Assembly (NCBI GenBank): GCA_963762825.1
Contig: CAVXLZ010000001.1
Span: 1-64,000, forward strand
Reading direction: 5' to 3'
Origin: Miltoncostaea sp963762825
GTDB taxonomy: Bacteria > Actinomycetota > Thermoleophilia > Miltoncostaeales > Miltoncostaeaceae
Length of the DNA stretch: 64,000 nt
Under the pieces are notes generated by a model, which was given only the letters and a program-made list of their open reading frames with translations, did not search any database and was not told where the DNA came from. Positions 9,592-17,089 of this stretch are shown here, piece after piece. The position numbers and the translations under genes are program-made. The number at the start of each line of letters is the position of its first letter. Position 1 is the first letter of the stretch.

Positions 9592-10965
9592 CGCCGCCCC
9601 CGAGGTAGGGCCGTGTCGCGGGCAGGGGGCGCGGCGGCATCGGCCGCGGCGCGGTCGCCGGAGGCCGATCGGGTGACGCGGCGGGAGTGGCGGGCGGCGT
9701 CGAGGGCGCAGGGGTCGGAGCGGCCGATCGCACGATCGACGCAGGTGCCCCAGCGGCGCCGGCGCCGCCGGGCGCCGCCGGGCGCGCCTCCCGGCGAGCC
9801 GGGGCCGGCGGGGCTCCGCGGGCCGCCCGCAGGTCCCATCGGGCCGCCCCCGCCGCGCGGCCCCGCCATGCGCCATCGCCCCGGCGCCGAGCGCCATCGG
9901 CGCGGCGCCCGCTCCCGCGGCGCCGAAGGCCATCCGCGTGCGGGCGACGTTCCAGGCCAGGGACGTCGCCGGTCGCCGTCGCGAGCGCGTGGCGGCCCTC
10001 GCGCTGGGGCTGGGCGACCTCGGCGGCGAGCGGGATCAGCGAGAAGAGGACGAAGGGCGAGAAGGCCGCGATCATGAACATGCCCGCCCCCGCGAGCACC
10101 GCCGAGACGCCGTCGCCCGAGGTGAGCGCCGAGAGGCCGAGCGAGAGCGTCGCCACGATCACGAGCTTCGAGAGGATCGCCGCGACGATCAGCTGCACCA
10201 GGCGCCGCACCCAGCCCGAGGTCGCCGGCCAGATCATCGTCGCGAGGAAGAGCGGCAGGAACATCACCGCCACGTAGACGACCCCCGCGCGCAGGATCAG
10301 CTCGAACCAGACGAAGATCGCCGCCAGCGCCATCACGAGGGCCATCAGGAAGGAGGCGAAGAGCGGCACCGGCCCGCCGATCGCGCTCGTCTGGGTCAGC
10401 GTGCTCGCCAGGGTCTGGGTGTCCTTGGCGACCCCGGCGGTGAGCTCGGCCGACAGGGCGTCGGTGACCGCGAGGGCCGTCTGGGTGACGCTCACCGCGA
10501 GCCCGGTGAGGAGCATCGCCGCCGGCAGGTGAAGGAGGCCGACGCGCACGAGGAGCCCGGCGTCTTGTCGGATCAGCGCCTGCAGCACCGTCAGCAGCAG
10601 CAGCGGCAGCAGCAGGATCGCGCCCGCCTGGAACATGAAGGCGTAGTGGCTCTGGAACCAGGGGGCCGAGAGGTTGACCGAGGTGGTCGAGTCGATCGCG
10701 TCCGCGACCTGGAGCAGGAGCCAGGAGGCCCCGTCGCCGACCCAGCTCGTCAGCTGACCGAGCACCGCGTCGCCCGGCCGCTCCGGCGGCGGCGCTCGCC
10801 GCATCGCCGGCGGCGTTGCAGACGACGCTCACCCCCGGGACGTCGCAGGGCCCCGGGCAGATCGACGGCCTCGGCTCGAGGGGGCGATCCGAGGAGGGCG
10901 AGGGCCGCCGCGAGGGCGAGGGCCAGCAGGCACGCGCTCGCCGAGCGGTGTCGCGGCGCGGTCAC
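9581..10965 (-). pseudogene. TrbL/VirB6-like polytopic mating-channel protein
   Basis: The GTG at 10965 gives a signal peptide (SACLLALALAAALALLGSPP then RAEA), followed by CDVPGVSVVCNAAGDA in a second frame. The main open stretch (10804-9581) carries six to seven membrane helices, including AGAILLLPLLLLTVLQALIR, FLMALVMALAAIFVWFELIL and AAILSKLVIVATLSLGLSAL. It ends in a long Pro/Ala-rich tail terminating GGGDGI. This is the topology of TrbL/VirB6 inner-membrane channel components. Two indels lie between 10840 and 10780, and the tail after about 9990 is probably also in a shifted frame, because its sequence turns strongly Arg-rich. The gene overlaps the start of the SCO6880-like gene. Confidence 0.65.
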
Positions 10966-11004
10966 GGGGCGAAGGGGGAGAAGCCCTGGGCGGCCGCGAC
11001 GAAG

Positions 11005-11696
11005 TCAGCCCGGGGCCGCGGTCGTGGCCGGGGCGGTGACGCTCGGCACCGGCCCCGGGGTGTCGGTGCCAAAGCGCTCGACCCTCCAGCGTCCGCCCGA
11101 CCAGACGAGCTCCGCGCGGCTCGTGGACCAGGCGGCGATCGGTGCACGCTCAGGCGTCGCAAGGAGCGTCACCTGCCAGATCGCGACGGTGGCTCGACGT
11201 GCGGAGAAGGCCTCCACCCGGTAGCCGAGGGGCGTCATCTGGAGGACCACCTCTCCCCGTCGGCGCGGCGCTTCGAGGATCTGGGTGAGGTAGGCGTAGG
11301 TGCGGTCGAAGAGCGGATCGAGCTCAGCGCGGTAGTTGGGCGCCGAGAACGCCGCGACGGCCGCTCGGCGAGCCTCCCGGCTCGTGAGCAGACGGGGATC
11401 GGCGAGAGACGACAGCGCCTGCGCGGCCGATCGCGCCGCGCCCTCTCGGGTGTCCGCGGCGAGCGGGTGGGTCGCCATGGGGGCGCGAAGGGAGTGCTCC
11501 GAGCCGGCGTCTGACGACGAGGCGGACGGCTGCGGCGATCGTCTCGATCCTCACCCCGTGCGCTCAGGCGGCCGACCGCGAGGCCGAGCGCGAAGAGGAG
11601 CAACGCGCCTCCAAGGATCGCGGGAATCCGCCGCCGCGCCCGGCGGCCCCTGCCGGGGCCGAGCACGCGTGCGCCGGAGCGCATAGGGGAGGGCAT
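11005..11696 (-). pseudogene. VirB8/TcpC-like conjugation protein, one frameshift
   Basis: The ATG at 11696 begins two bases after the pilin-like gene stops. A basic N-terminus leads into one membrane helix (IPAILGGALLLFALGLAVGR). After a frameshift near 11480-11520 the periplasmic-type domain reads REGAARSAAQALSSLADPRL, FSAPNYRAELDPLFDRTYAY, VAIWQVTLLATPERAPIAAW and SRAELVWSGGRWRVERFGTD. A single N-terminal anchor followed by an NTF2-like domain is the build of VirB8/TcpC scaffold proteins. Sequence identity within that family is low, so the call rests on topology and operon position. Confidence 0.6.
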
Positions 11697-11698
11697 GG

Positions 11699-11995
11699 CT
11701 ACTGCCGTCCGATCCCGTAGAAGAAGTTCACGATCTGCGGAGCCATGCCGACAAGCAGGCCCGCTCCCGCCGCGATGAGGACGCCCCGCCGCCCGCTCGA
11801 GGTGGCGCCGTGGTGGTTCGACTGCGCACCCCAGGCCCAGGCGATCGCCGCCACGACCAGCGCCGCGAGGATCAGGATGAGCGACCAGGAGTAGAGGCCA
11901 TCGACGAGCTTCTGCAGCTTGGCCTGTCCCGGAAGTCCTGACGGGTCCGGTGTCGCCGACACCTGGAGGACGATCGCCAGTCCCAGCTCGCGCAT
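11699..11995 (-). CDS. small two-helix pilin-like protein (DUF6112/VirB2-like)
   Basis: This 98-residue product is intact. A short N-terminus (RELGLAIVLQVSATPDPSGL) is followed by KLQKLVDGLYSW and the helix LILILAALVVAAIAWAWGA. A polar loop SNHHGATSSGRR separates it from the helix VLIAAGAGLLVGMAPQIVNF. Two helices with a polar turn is the architecture of VirB2/TrbC pilins and of the small protein that heads actinobacterial conjugation operons. The ATG at 11995 has a strong ribosome site (GAAGGGAG, six bases upstream). It is the first gene of the operon running down to 3.6 kb, so the promoter should lie at about 12000-12080. Confidence 0.7.
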   Translation of the reverse strand: MRELGLAIVLQVSATPDPSGLPGQAKLQKLVDGLYSWSLILILAALVVAAIAWAWGAQSNHHGATSSGRRGVLIAAGAGLLVGMAPQIVNFFYGIGRQ

Positions 11996-12111
11996 GCCCG
12001 CTCCCTTCCGAATACGCCCTAACCCGGTGTCGGGCAGGAGTCGGTTGACTATCTACAGCAAACTAATAGTCCAGGCCAGTCGAATCAAGAAGGCGCGGTC
12101 TGCAAGCGTCT

Positions 12112-12157
12112 CCGCTCTTTCAAGGCGGCAGCACGGGTTCGAATCCCGTTGGGGGCA
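12112..12157 (+). pseudogene. 3' half of tRNA-Glu (attachment-site scar)
   Basis: The sequence has a perfect anticodon arm (CCGCT, loop CTTTCAA with anticodon TTC, GGCGG), variable bases CAGC, and a T arm (ACGGG, TTCGAAT, CCCGT). The 3' acceptor strand TGGGGGC follows, with discriminator A at 12157. No matching 5' acceptor strand (GCCCCCA) or D arm occurs in the 40 bases upstream, so a functional tRNA cannot fold. A tRNA cut at the anticodon stem with an intact 3' end is the usual trace of integration into a tRNA gene. No complete tRNA-Glu exists in this window. Confidence 0.8.
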
Positions 12158-12293
12158 TCGCGCTTGGTGAGGGCGATCTCGGCGGAGAACCTCGATGGAT
12201 AGGGGCGTCTCGTCGATTCAGAACTCGGCCCACGGCGAGCCGCAGCAACCCGTTGGGGTCCGCTGCAGACCCCTGGCGCGGGGCCTAGCCGGG

Positions 12294-12344
12294 TGTCAAT
12301 GGCCAAGTAAAAGTCCCCGCCTATGGCCACCAGAAGTCCCCGCC
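12294..12344. repeat. IS21-type multiple terminal repeats
   Basis: Two tandem related units (TGTCAATGGCCAAGTAAAAG then TCCCCGCC at 12294-12321; TATGGCCACCAGAAGTCCCC then GCC at 12322-12344) match the repeated ends of IS21-family elements. They lie just beyond the 3' end of the istB remnant, as expected for one end of such an element. Confidence 0.65.
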
Positions 12345-12426
12345 CTCCGGGTAGCTCAGCGCCGTGCCCGCGGAGGTGCCCGAGCCGTAGGCGAGGGCGC
12401 CGCAGAGGGCGCGGCGGGCGCGAGGC

Positions 12427-13215
12427 TCACCCGGGCCTCCCACCGGTGGCGGGGCGCTCGCGGGCCTCGCGCATGCGGTAGCTCTCGCCCTCGGTGATGC
12501 ACACGACGGCGTGGTGAAGGAGGCGGTCAAGGAGCGACACGGCTGGCCGACGCCCCCAGGATCACCGCCCAGGAGTTGGTGGGCAAGCTGATGAGCGCCG
12601 AGCACGCCGACCTGCTCAGAGAAGCGGTCGCGTGGCTGTGCGCGGAGCTGATGGAGGCCGAGGTGGCCGCCCAGATCGGCGCCGCCCACGGCGAGAGAAG
12701 CCCCGATCGCATCACCAATCGCAACGGCTACCGCCCGCGTGGCTTTGACACGCGCGTGGGCGAGATCGAGCTCGCGATCCCGAAGCTGCGTCAGGGCACG
12801 TACTTCCCGAGCTTCCTGGAGCCGCGCACCCGCGGCGAGCAGGCGCTGGTCGCCGTCGTCCAGGAGGCCTACGTCAACGGCGTCTCGACCCGCAAGGTCG
12901 ATCGCCTGGTGCAGCAGCTCGGCCTTTCGGGGATGAGCAAGAGCACCGTCTCGCGCCTCTGCCAGGGACTCGATGAGCAGGTGCGGGCGTTTCGGGAGCG
13001 ACCCTTGGAGGGCCGCTATCCGTATCTGTGGCTCGCGCGCGTAGCGGCCGACAACGCGGGCCAGCTCACGTCGCCACTCGGCCTCCTGCAGCTCGGTGGC
13101 AAGGCCGGCCAGGGTGGTGAAGCGCACTCTGCGCCCCTGCTGGCAGGCCGCCACCGCAAGGCCCGTGGCGAGCATCGTCTTTCCCGTGCCCGATTCGCCG
13201 ATCAGGATCAGGTCT
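12427..13215 (-). pseudogene. istB: IS21 istB helper ATPase, interrupted
   Basis: The 5' part (13215 to about 13035) reads LILIGESGTGKTMLATGLAV, AACQQGRRVRFTTLAGLATE and LQEAEWRRELARVVGRYAR, with the P-loop of the IstB ATPase. The 3' part (about 12540 to 12427) reads VSLLDRLLHHAVVCITEGES then YRMREARERPATGGRPG and a stop. Between them sits an oppositely oriented IS256 transposase fragment, and the Walker B segment of IstB is missing. The N-terminal region upstream of the P-loop is also lost, because the frame runs into a methyltransferase fragment. IstA is absent. The element is dead. Confidence 0.7.
12541..13033 (+). pseudogene. IS256-family transposase fragment
   Basis: The frame reads APRITAQELVGKLMSAEHAD, WLCAELMEAEVAAQIGAAHG, RNGYRPRGFDTRVGEIELAI, PKLRQGTYFPSFLEPRTRGE, QEAYVNGVSTRKVDRLVQQL and FRERPLEGRYPYLWL. 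This is the N-terminal third of an IS256/Mutator-type transposase. At YPYLWL, just before the first catalytic Asp, it jumps abruptly into antisense istB sequence, so the DDE core is gone. The start codon is also missing. It lies inside istB in the opposite orientation. Confidence 0.75.
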
Positions 13216-13400
13216 CGGGCAATCTCCGGGAGTGGGAAGGTGTTCCAGACAAGGGTGTTGGAGAAGCGCAAGTCCGACTTGATGCGTCCGCCAACGGTGC
13301 GCTGCCACGTGATGAACATGGCAGAGCTGAATGGGATGCCCTGGATGATGGCCACCGGATCCTGAGTGAACCCGACCCCTTTCTCCTCCCGAATCAACCA
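13215..13400 (-). pseudogene. C-terminal stub of a class I DNA methyltransferase
   Basis: About 60 residues remain: LIREEKGVGFTQDP, IIQGIPFSSAMFITWQRTVG, GRIKSDLRFSNTLVWNTFPL and PEIA. The pattern SSxMFIxWQ...GGRxKSDxRFSxTLxWNTFPLP is typical of the C-terminal target-recognition region of large Type IIG/MmeI-like and related DNA methyltransferases. The SAM-binding and catalytic NPPY regions are absent. The frame fuses directly to the istB ATPase domain near 13215, so IS21 insertion and deletion destroyed the gene. The stub lies immediately downstream of the intact three-gene operon, which suggests the operon once had a methyltransferase neighbour. Confidence 0.6.
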
Positions 13401-13502
13401 TCCGGAGGAGCATCCCGGCGCGCCGCGGCGAGGAGGCCCTCGGGGAGCGCAGACTCGCGCGAGCGTCTCCCTGGCCCGTAGACGGCGCCGCCCGGCTGCC
13501 GA

Positions 13503-14912
13503 CTAGACACCCGCCTCCTCCGCGATCTGGGCGGCCGCCAAGATTCCGAGCCGGGTGGGTCCGCTGCGAAGCTGCGCCAAGCCCGGCAGCTTGTCCCGAC
13601 CCCACTTGGCGCGCTGCGAACTCGGCACGCGATCGAGCAGTTGATCGACGACCCAATGGTTGTGGCCGGTCCGTCCCCGGCTTTGCTCAGCGTCAGATCC
13701 ACCCGGAGCGGTCGCGAAGATCGGGAGAGCCGCGCCGAGCGGTTGCGAGGGCGCGAGGTCGCCGATGGCCAGATCGCGGCGGGCGACCGACCGCCACCAC
13801 GCCCGCGCCGAGCCCGGCGAGTGGCCGAGCGAGCGACGCACACGCTTGAGAAAGGGAGAGCCCAGGCCCGGATCGTCGCCTTCGAGCACCTGGCGCGCCC
13901 CCTCAAGGACGCTGAGACGGTCGCCCCAACGCTCCTCGGAGTAGAGCGTCGCGTCGCGCACCGAGTCATAGACCGGGCTCATGGCGTCCACGCTCAGATC
14001 CGTGTACCAGTCCATCGCGGCCGCAAGGACGGCGAGCTGCGCGCGCGATCCGAGGCCGAGCGCGTGGAACGCGAGTAGGCGGCGGCCGGCCTCCCGGTAG
14101 CCGTCGCGCACACCGAAGAGAATCTCCGCCGTCCGAACGTGCCGGCGCGGCGCCGGCACCGTCAAGGCGCGCCGGTGCCCAAGCAAGGAGACGTCGAGGG
14201 CGCTTCCATCGAGGTTGACCCCGGCGAAGCCGAACGCGACCCGGTCGACCCCCGCGCGGGCGAACATCCGCGCCACCGCGCGAGCGCTGTTGTAGTCGGC
14301 GGCACCGAGGGTTGCGTAGACGTCGATGTCGCGACAGCGCGAGTCTGACCGCGCCTCCTCGAAGAACCCGAGCGTCAGCCGGCTGCGCGCGCAGTAGTCG
14401 CGCGTCGCCAGCCCGGTGATCTCACGCTCCAGGCCGAGGCCGATGAGACACGCGCTGGCGAAGTCCTCGCGGGCGATGAGATGGGTCGGCTCCATCTCCA
14501 GCTGCTCGTCGAGCACGTCGGAGGTTGACCGAGTCGAGAGCACCATGTCCACCTCGGCCAGGACCTCATCCGAGGCCCGCCGGGCGTTCTGGCGAAGAGC
14601 CTTCGGGACTTCGCGCGGCCACGGGATCCGCCTGTTTGGACCGAGCGAGTGACGCAGATCGCGGATCTCGTGGCGCAGGGCGGTCTGGGCCACCTTGAAG
14701 CGCCCGATGACCTGCTCGATCAGGGGCTTGGTCCCGTTGTCGGCGTAAAGGTCGTAGCCCTCACCGCGCGCCCAGCTCGCCAGCGCGGTGGTCTGCCGAG
14801 TGAGCCGGTGGCTGGAAAGAAGCCAGCCCTGAGGCCGATAACCGACTGCCTCGAAGATCTCGACGGTCTCCGGCCGGAGGTTTGCGACGAAGCGGGCCTC
14901 GGGCGCGCTCAC
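13503..14912 (-). CDS. tRNA-guanine-transglycosylase/DpdA-like protein of unknown function
   Basis: This intact 469-residue protein is the last gene of a three-gene operon. It looks like a TIM barrel of the tRNA-guanine transglycosylase superfamily. ARGEGYDLYADNGTKPLIEQ (about residues 48-67) sits where TGT enzymes have the base-binding Asp (DSGGF-type loop). CRDIDVYATLGAADYNSARA and FARAGVDRVAFGFAGVNLDG look like barrel strands. LLAFHALGLGSRAQLAVLAA followed by YTDLSVDAMSPVYDSV (about 300-325) resembles the H-LG-G ... D-S-D block holding the nucleophilic Asp. The Cys3His zinc site of bacterial TGT is not evident. DpdA relatives insert deazaguanines into DNA; whether this one acts on DNA, tRNA or neither is unknown. 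The start (GTG or ATG at 14912) lies 40 bases after the preceding stop. The fold call is from motif memory. Confidence 0.5.
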   Translation of the reverse strand: MSAPEARFVANLRPETVEIFEAVGYRPQGWLLSSHRLTRQTTALASWARGEGYDLYADNGTKPLIEQVIGRFKVAQTALRHEIRDLRHSLGPNRRIPWPREVPKALRQNARRASDEVLAEVDMVLSTRSTSDVLDEQLEMEPTHLIAREDFASACLIGLGLEREITGLATRDYCARSRLTLGFFEEARSDSRCRDIDVYATLGAADYNSARAVARMFARAGVDRVAFGFAGVNLDGSALDVSLLGHRRALTVPAPRRHVRTAEILFGVRDGYREAGRRLLAFHALGLGSRAQLAVLAAAMDWYTDLSVDAMSPVYDSVRDATLYSEERWGDRLSVLEGARQVLEGDDPGLGSPFLKRVRRSLGHSPGSARAWWRSVARRDLAIGDLAPSQPLGAALPIFATAPGGSDAEQSRGRTGHNHWVVDQLLDRVPSSQRAKWGRDKLPGLAQLRSGPTRLGILAAAQIAEEAGV

Positions 14913-14952
14913 GGCGAGTCGAGGAGTGCGGCCCTATTGGCGAGCGCGATGA

Positions 14953-15600
14953 TCAGCCGACCAGATCCTCGTCGGGCGCACCGAGCTCGTCCGGGTCCTC
15001 GACCCTGTCCCGCTCCATGTCTTCGAGGTCCTCGAGGAGCTTCTCGGCTTCCTCCAGGTTCTCCTCGGCTTCGTCGAGCTTGCTCTCGACCTCGCGAACG
15101 CCCTGCTCCACCGCCGGGGTGCCCTCAGCAGCCTCGGCCGCCTTTTGATCTGCTTCCGCCTCGGCCTGCTCGATTGCTCCGGCCGGGGGTGCCGCCGGAC
15201 CCTGAGTGCCGGTCTCGGCCGCCCTGCAGGCCCCGTAGGCGTCGCAGGCGAGATCGAGGAGGGCGTCGGCGGCGTCCTCGGCCGCCTCCTTCGCCTGTAT
15301 CTGAGCATCGGCCTCCGGGACGAGGCCTTCTGCCTGCTGCATGGCGGCGTCGGCCTGATCGCATGCGAGTACGGCGCTTGCGATCACCCCAGCGGCCACC
15401 GCCCCAGCCCCCGGGATGGTGAATGCCGCGCCGATCGCAAGACCAATGACGACCGCGGCCCCGGTCTTGACCTTCTGATAGCGGTCCACCGTCGCATCGA
15501 GGGCAACGCGGCGGTCCTCCGCAGCGATGCGCTCATAGAAGCCCGCCATGGATGTCGCCTTGGCGGCGTCGAGCTGCTGGGATTCGGTCTCGCAGGCCAT
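14953..15600 (-). CDS. small glycine-zipper and coiled-coil protein, unknown function
   Basis: The ATG at 15600 has a ribosome site (AGGGAG, seven bases upstream) and the product is 215 residues, intact. The N-terminus (MACETESQQLDAAKATSMAG) is helical, followed by a 30-residue hydrophobic glycine/alanine stretch (KTGAAVVIGLAIGAAFTIPG then AGAVAAGVIASAVLA). A Cys-containing segment (ALLDLACDAYGACRAAETG) follows, then a Pro/Gly linker. The strongly acidic C-terminal coiled coil (VESKLDEAEENLEEAEKLLE) ends ELGAPDEDLVG. It looks like a membrane-inserting or oligomerising partner. It lies 16 bases after the OB-tail gene and 40 before the TGT-like gene, so all three are probably co-translated. No family recognised. 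Confidence 0.6.
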   Translation of the reverse strand: MACETESQQLDAAKATSMAGFYERIAAEDRRVALDATVDRYQKVKTGAAVVIGLAIGAAFTIPGAGAVAAGVIASAVLACDQADAAMQQAEGLVPEADAQIQAKEAAEDAADALLDLACDAYGACRAAETGTQGPAAPPAGAIEQAEAEADQKAAEAAEGTPAVEQGVREVESKLDEAEENLEEAEKLLEDLEDMERDRVEDPDELGAPDEDLVG

Positions 15601-15616
15601 CTCGGCGCTCCCTCGC

Positions 15617-17011
15617 CTAGCGCCGTGCGAACCAGGTGCGGTAGCGCAGCTGGTTCCCCGCTCCGTCGACACCCGGCAACCAGCCCCAGGAGAGCGCCAC
15701 TCCGTGAGGCGAGGGCACGTAGGCATCGCGCACCCTGTTCGTCGCCCAGTCGGAGAAGCTCGCCTCGCCCAGCTCGCCATAGGGGACTCGATCGAGCTCC
15801 AGGCCGGGCCGGCCGCCCAGCTCGTCGGAGCGGTGGCGCCACACCCCGCTCGCGCGGACCGTCGCCCCGCGAATGGCCCCGCCAGAATCGAGCTTGAGGT
15901 GCGGCAGCACGAGGCTGGCCTCACCGCCCGCACCATTCTGAAGGGCAGCTGTCGAGATCACCTTGCGCGCCGAGCCGACGTGCTCGATTCGCAGGTCGAT
16001 GATTCTCCCGACGAGCGACACCAACTCCCCATCGCGTCGCGCGGGGTCGGCCATCAGTGAACTGACCGAGCGCTCGGGCGGGACGCGGGCCTTCGAGGCG
16101 AACGGCGCGCCCGCCGCTTCGATCCAGTCCTCGAGCGGGCCGCCCTGTTGAGGCACCGCGGTCGCTATGCGCAGCCGCGCAGCGACGGCGATCGCCCGGA
16201 GCGCCGCGCGAAGCAGGTCCGCTGGCAGGAGCTGGCGTTCGGGGACAGTGTCGCCGTCCTCGGTGACCGCCTCGTATGCCAGGCCCACCCCAGCGTCCAG
16301 GGCTCGAACCGCACGGTTGTAGAGATCCGCGCCAGCGGCCCAGATGGTGAGGGGCAGCCCGCGGCGCAACTCGGCATGCAGCGCCCGCTCCGTCTGCTCC
16401 AGCGCATCGGCGATCTGCGGCAGGCCGCCCTCCGGAGGCGCCGGCTGATGCTGCCCGACGACGGCCAGATTGAAGCGCGCTACCGCGCCGGCGAGGTGCG
16501 CGCCCATGAGAGCCCGGAGATTGGTGGCCTCGACCTGATCGAGCCTCTCAACGAACCCGCGTACGGTCGTGCGATTTCTCGGACGCGCACCGCCGGCTTC
16601 TGTGAGGTCGCGAAGCAGCGCACCCGCGCGCCGTGAGCTGACGCCTCGCTCGGCGAGCGCCGCGCGAACGTCAATCGGCAGGTCGGCCACACGGCCGGGA
16701 AGGCCGCCTGCCAACCCGCCGGTTTTCCGCTCAAGGCGATCGACGGTCACGGCGTTTTCCGCGGCGCGTCCGACCAGCTCTGCTTGCCAGCCGATGGCCC
16801 GGCGGTCGCGCAGGCGGGCAGCCCGCTCAGCGTCGGCCAGCAGGAGAAGGTCGGCATAGCGGCTGTCTTCGAGTAGGCGGCGATACTCCGGCCAGGCTCC
16901 ATCACCCCGCACGCGGCGAAGCGGCGCGCCACGTCGTTGCTCCCGCCGGACCGCCGCTTGCTCCGCCCGTAGACGCCGAAGAATCGTGGCCGCGCCGACC
17001 GAGTCTCTCAC
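15617..17011 (-). CDS. helical protein with OB-like C-terminal domain, unknown function
   Basis: This is the first gene of the three-gene operon and is intact, at 464 residues. The GTG at 17011 has an excellent ribosome site (AGGAGG, five to six bases upstream). The N-terminal 300 residues are mostly alpha-helical and Arg/Ala-rich (RRLRAEQAAVRREQRRGAPL; DLLLLADAERAARLRDRRAI). From about residue 335 a beta-rich domain begins: GELVSLVGRIIDLRIEHVGS, EASLVLPHLKLDSGGAIRGA, TVRASGVWRHRSDELGGRPG and LELDRVPYGEL. It has the rhythm of an OB-fold nucleic-acid-binding module (VGRI...V...VRASGVWR). An aromatic tail (ALSWGWLPG...RYRTWFARR) closes it. Nucleic-acid binding is an inference; I know no named family. 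Confidence 0.55.
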   Translation of the reverse strand: MRDSVGAATILRRLRAEQAAVRREQRRGAPLRRVRGDGAWPEYRRLLEDSRYADLLLLADAERAARLRDRRAIGWQAELVGRAAENAVTVDRLERKTGGLAGGLPGRVADLPIDVRAALAERGVSSRRAGALLRDLTEAGGARPRNRTTVRGFVERLDQVEATNLRALMGAHLAGAVARFNLAVVGQHQPAPPEGGLPQIADALEQTERALHAELRRGLPLTIWAAGADLYNRAVRALDAGVGLAYEAVTEDGDTVPERQLLPADLLRAALRAIAVAARLRIATAVPQQGGPLEDWIEAAGAPFASKARVPPERSVSSLMADPARRDGELVSLVGRIIDLRIEHVGSARKVISTAALQNGAGGEASLVLPHLKLDSGGAIRGATVRASGVWRHRSDELGGRPGLELDRVPYGELGEASFSDWATNRVRDAYVPSPHGVALSWGWLPGVDGAGNQLRYRTWFARR

Positions 17012-17043
17012 TCCGCCCTCCTAATCGCCGGGGCGAGACTACT

Positions 17044-17089
17044 AGCGCTCCTGCGTCTGCGCCAGGCTTCAGGAGCGCTCTGCCTGGCG
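17044..17089 (-). promoter_or_regulatory. interleaved inverted repeats (pseudoknot-like leader)
   Basis: Two perfect inverted repeats are interleaved. AGCGCTCCTG (17044-17053) pairs with CAGGAGCGCT (17070-17079), and CGCCAGGC (17060-17067) pairs with GCCTGGCG (17082-17089). In a minus-strand transcript this order gives an H-type pseudoknot with stems of 8 and 10 bp. It ends about 20 bases before the ribosome site of the gene starting at 17011. It could be an RNA control element or a DNA operator. Confidence 0.45.

Noticed and set aside
12093..12157. A complete tRNA-Glu gene
   Set aside because: The 5' acceptor strand and D arm are missing, so only a 3' half can be supported.
12321..13397. 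Single methyltransferase-IstB fusion protein of 358 residues
   Set aside because: The second half is antisense IS256 transposase. The frame is open only by chance, and the junctions are insertion scars.
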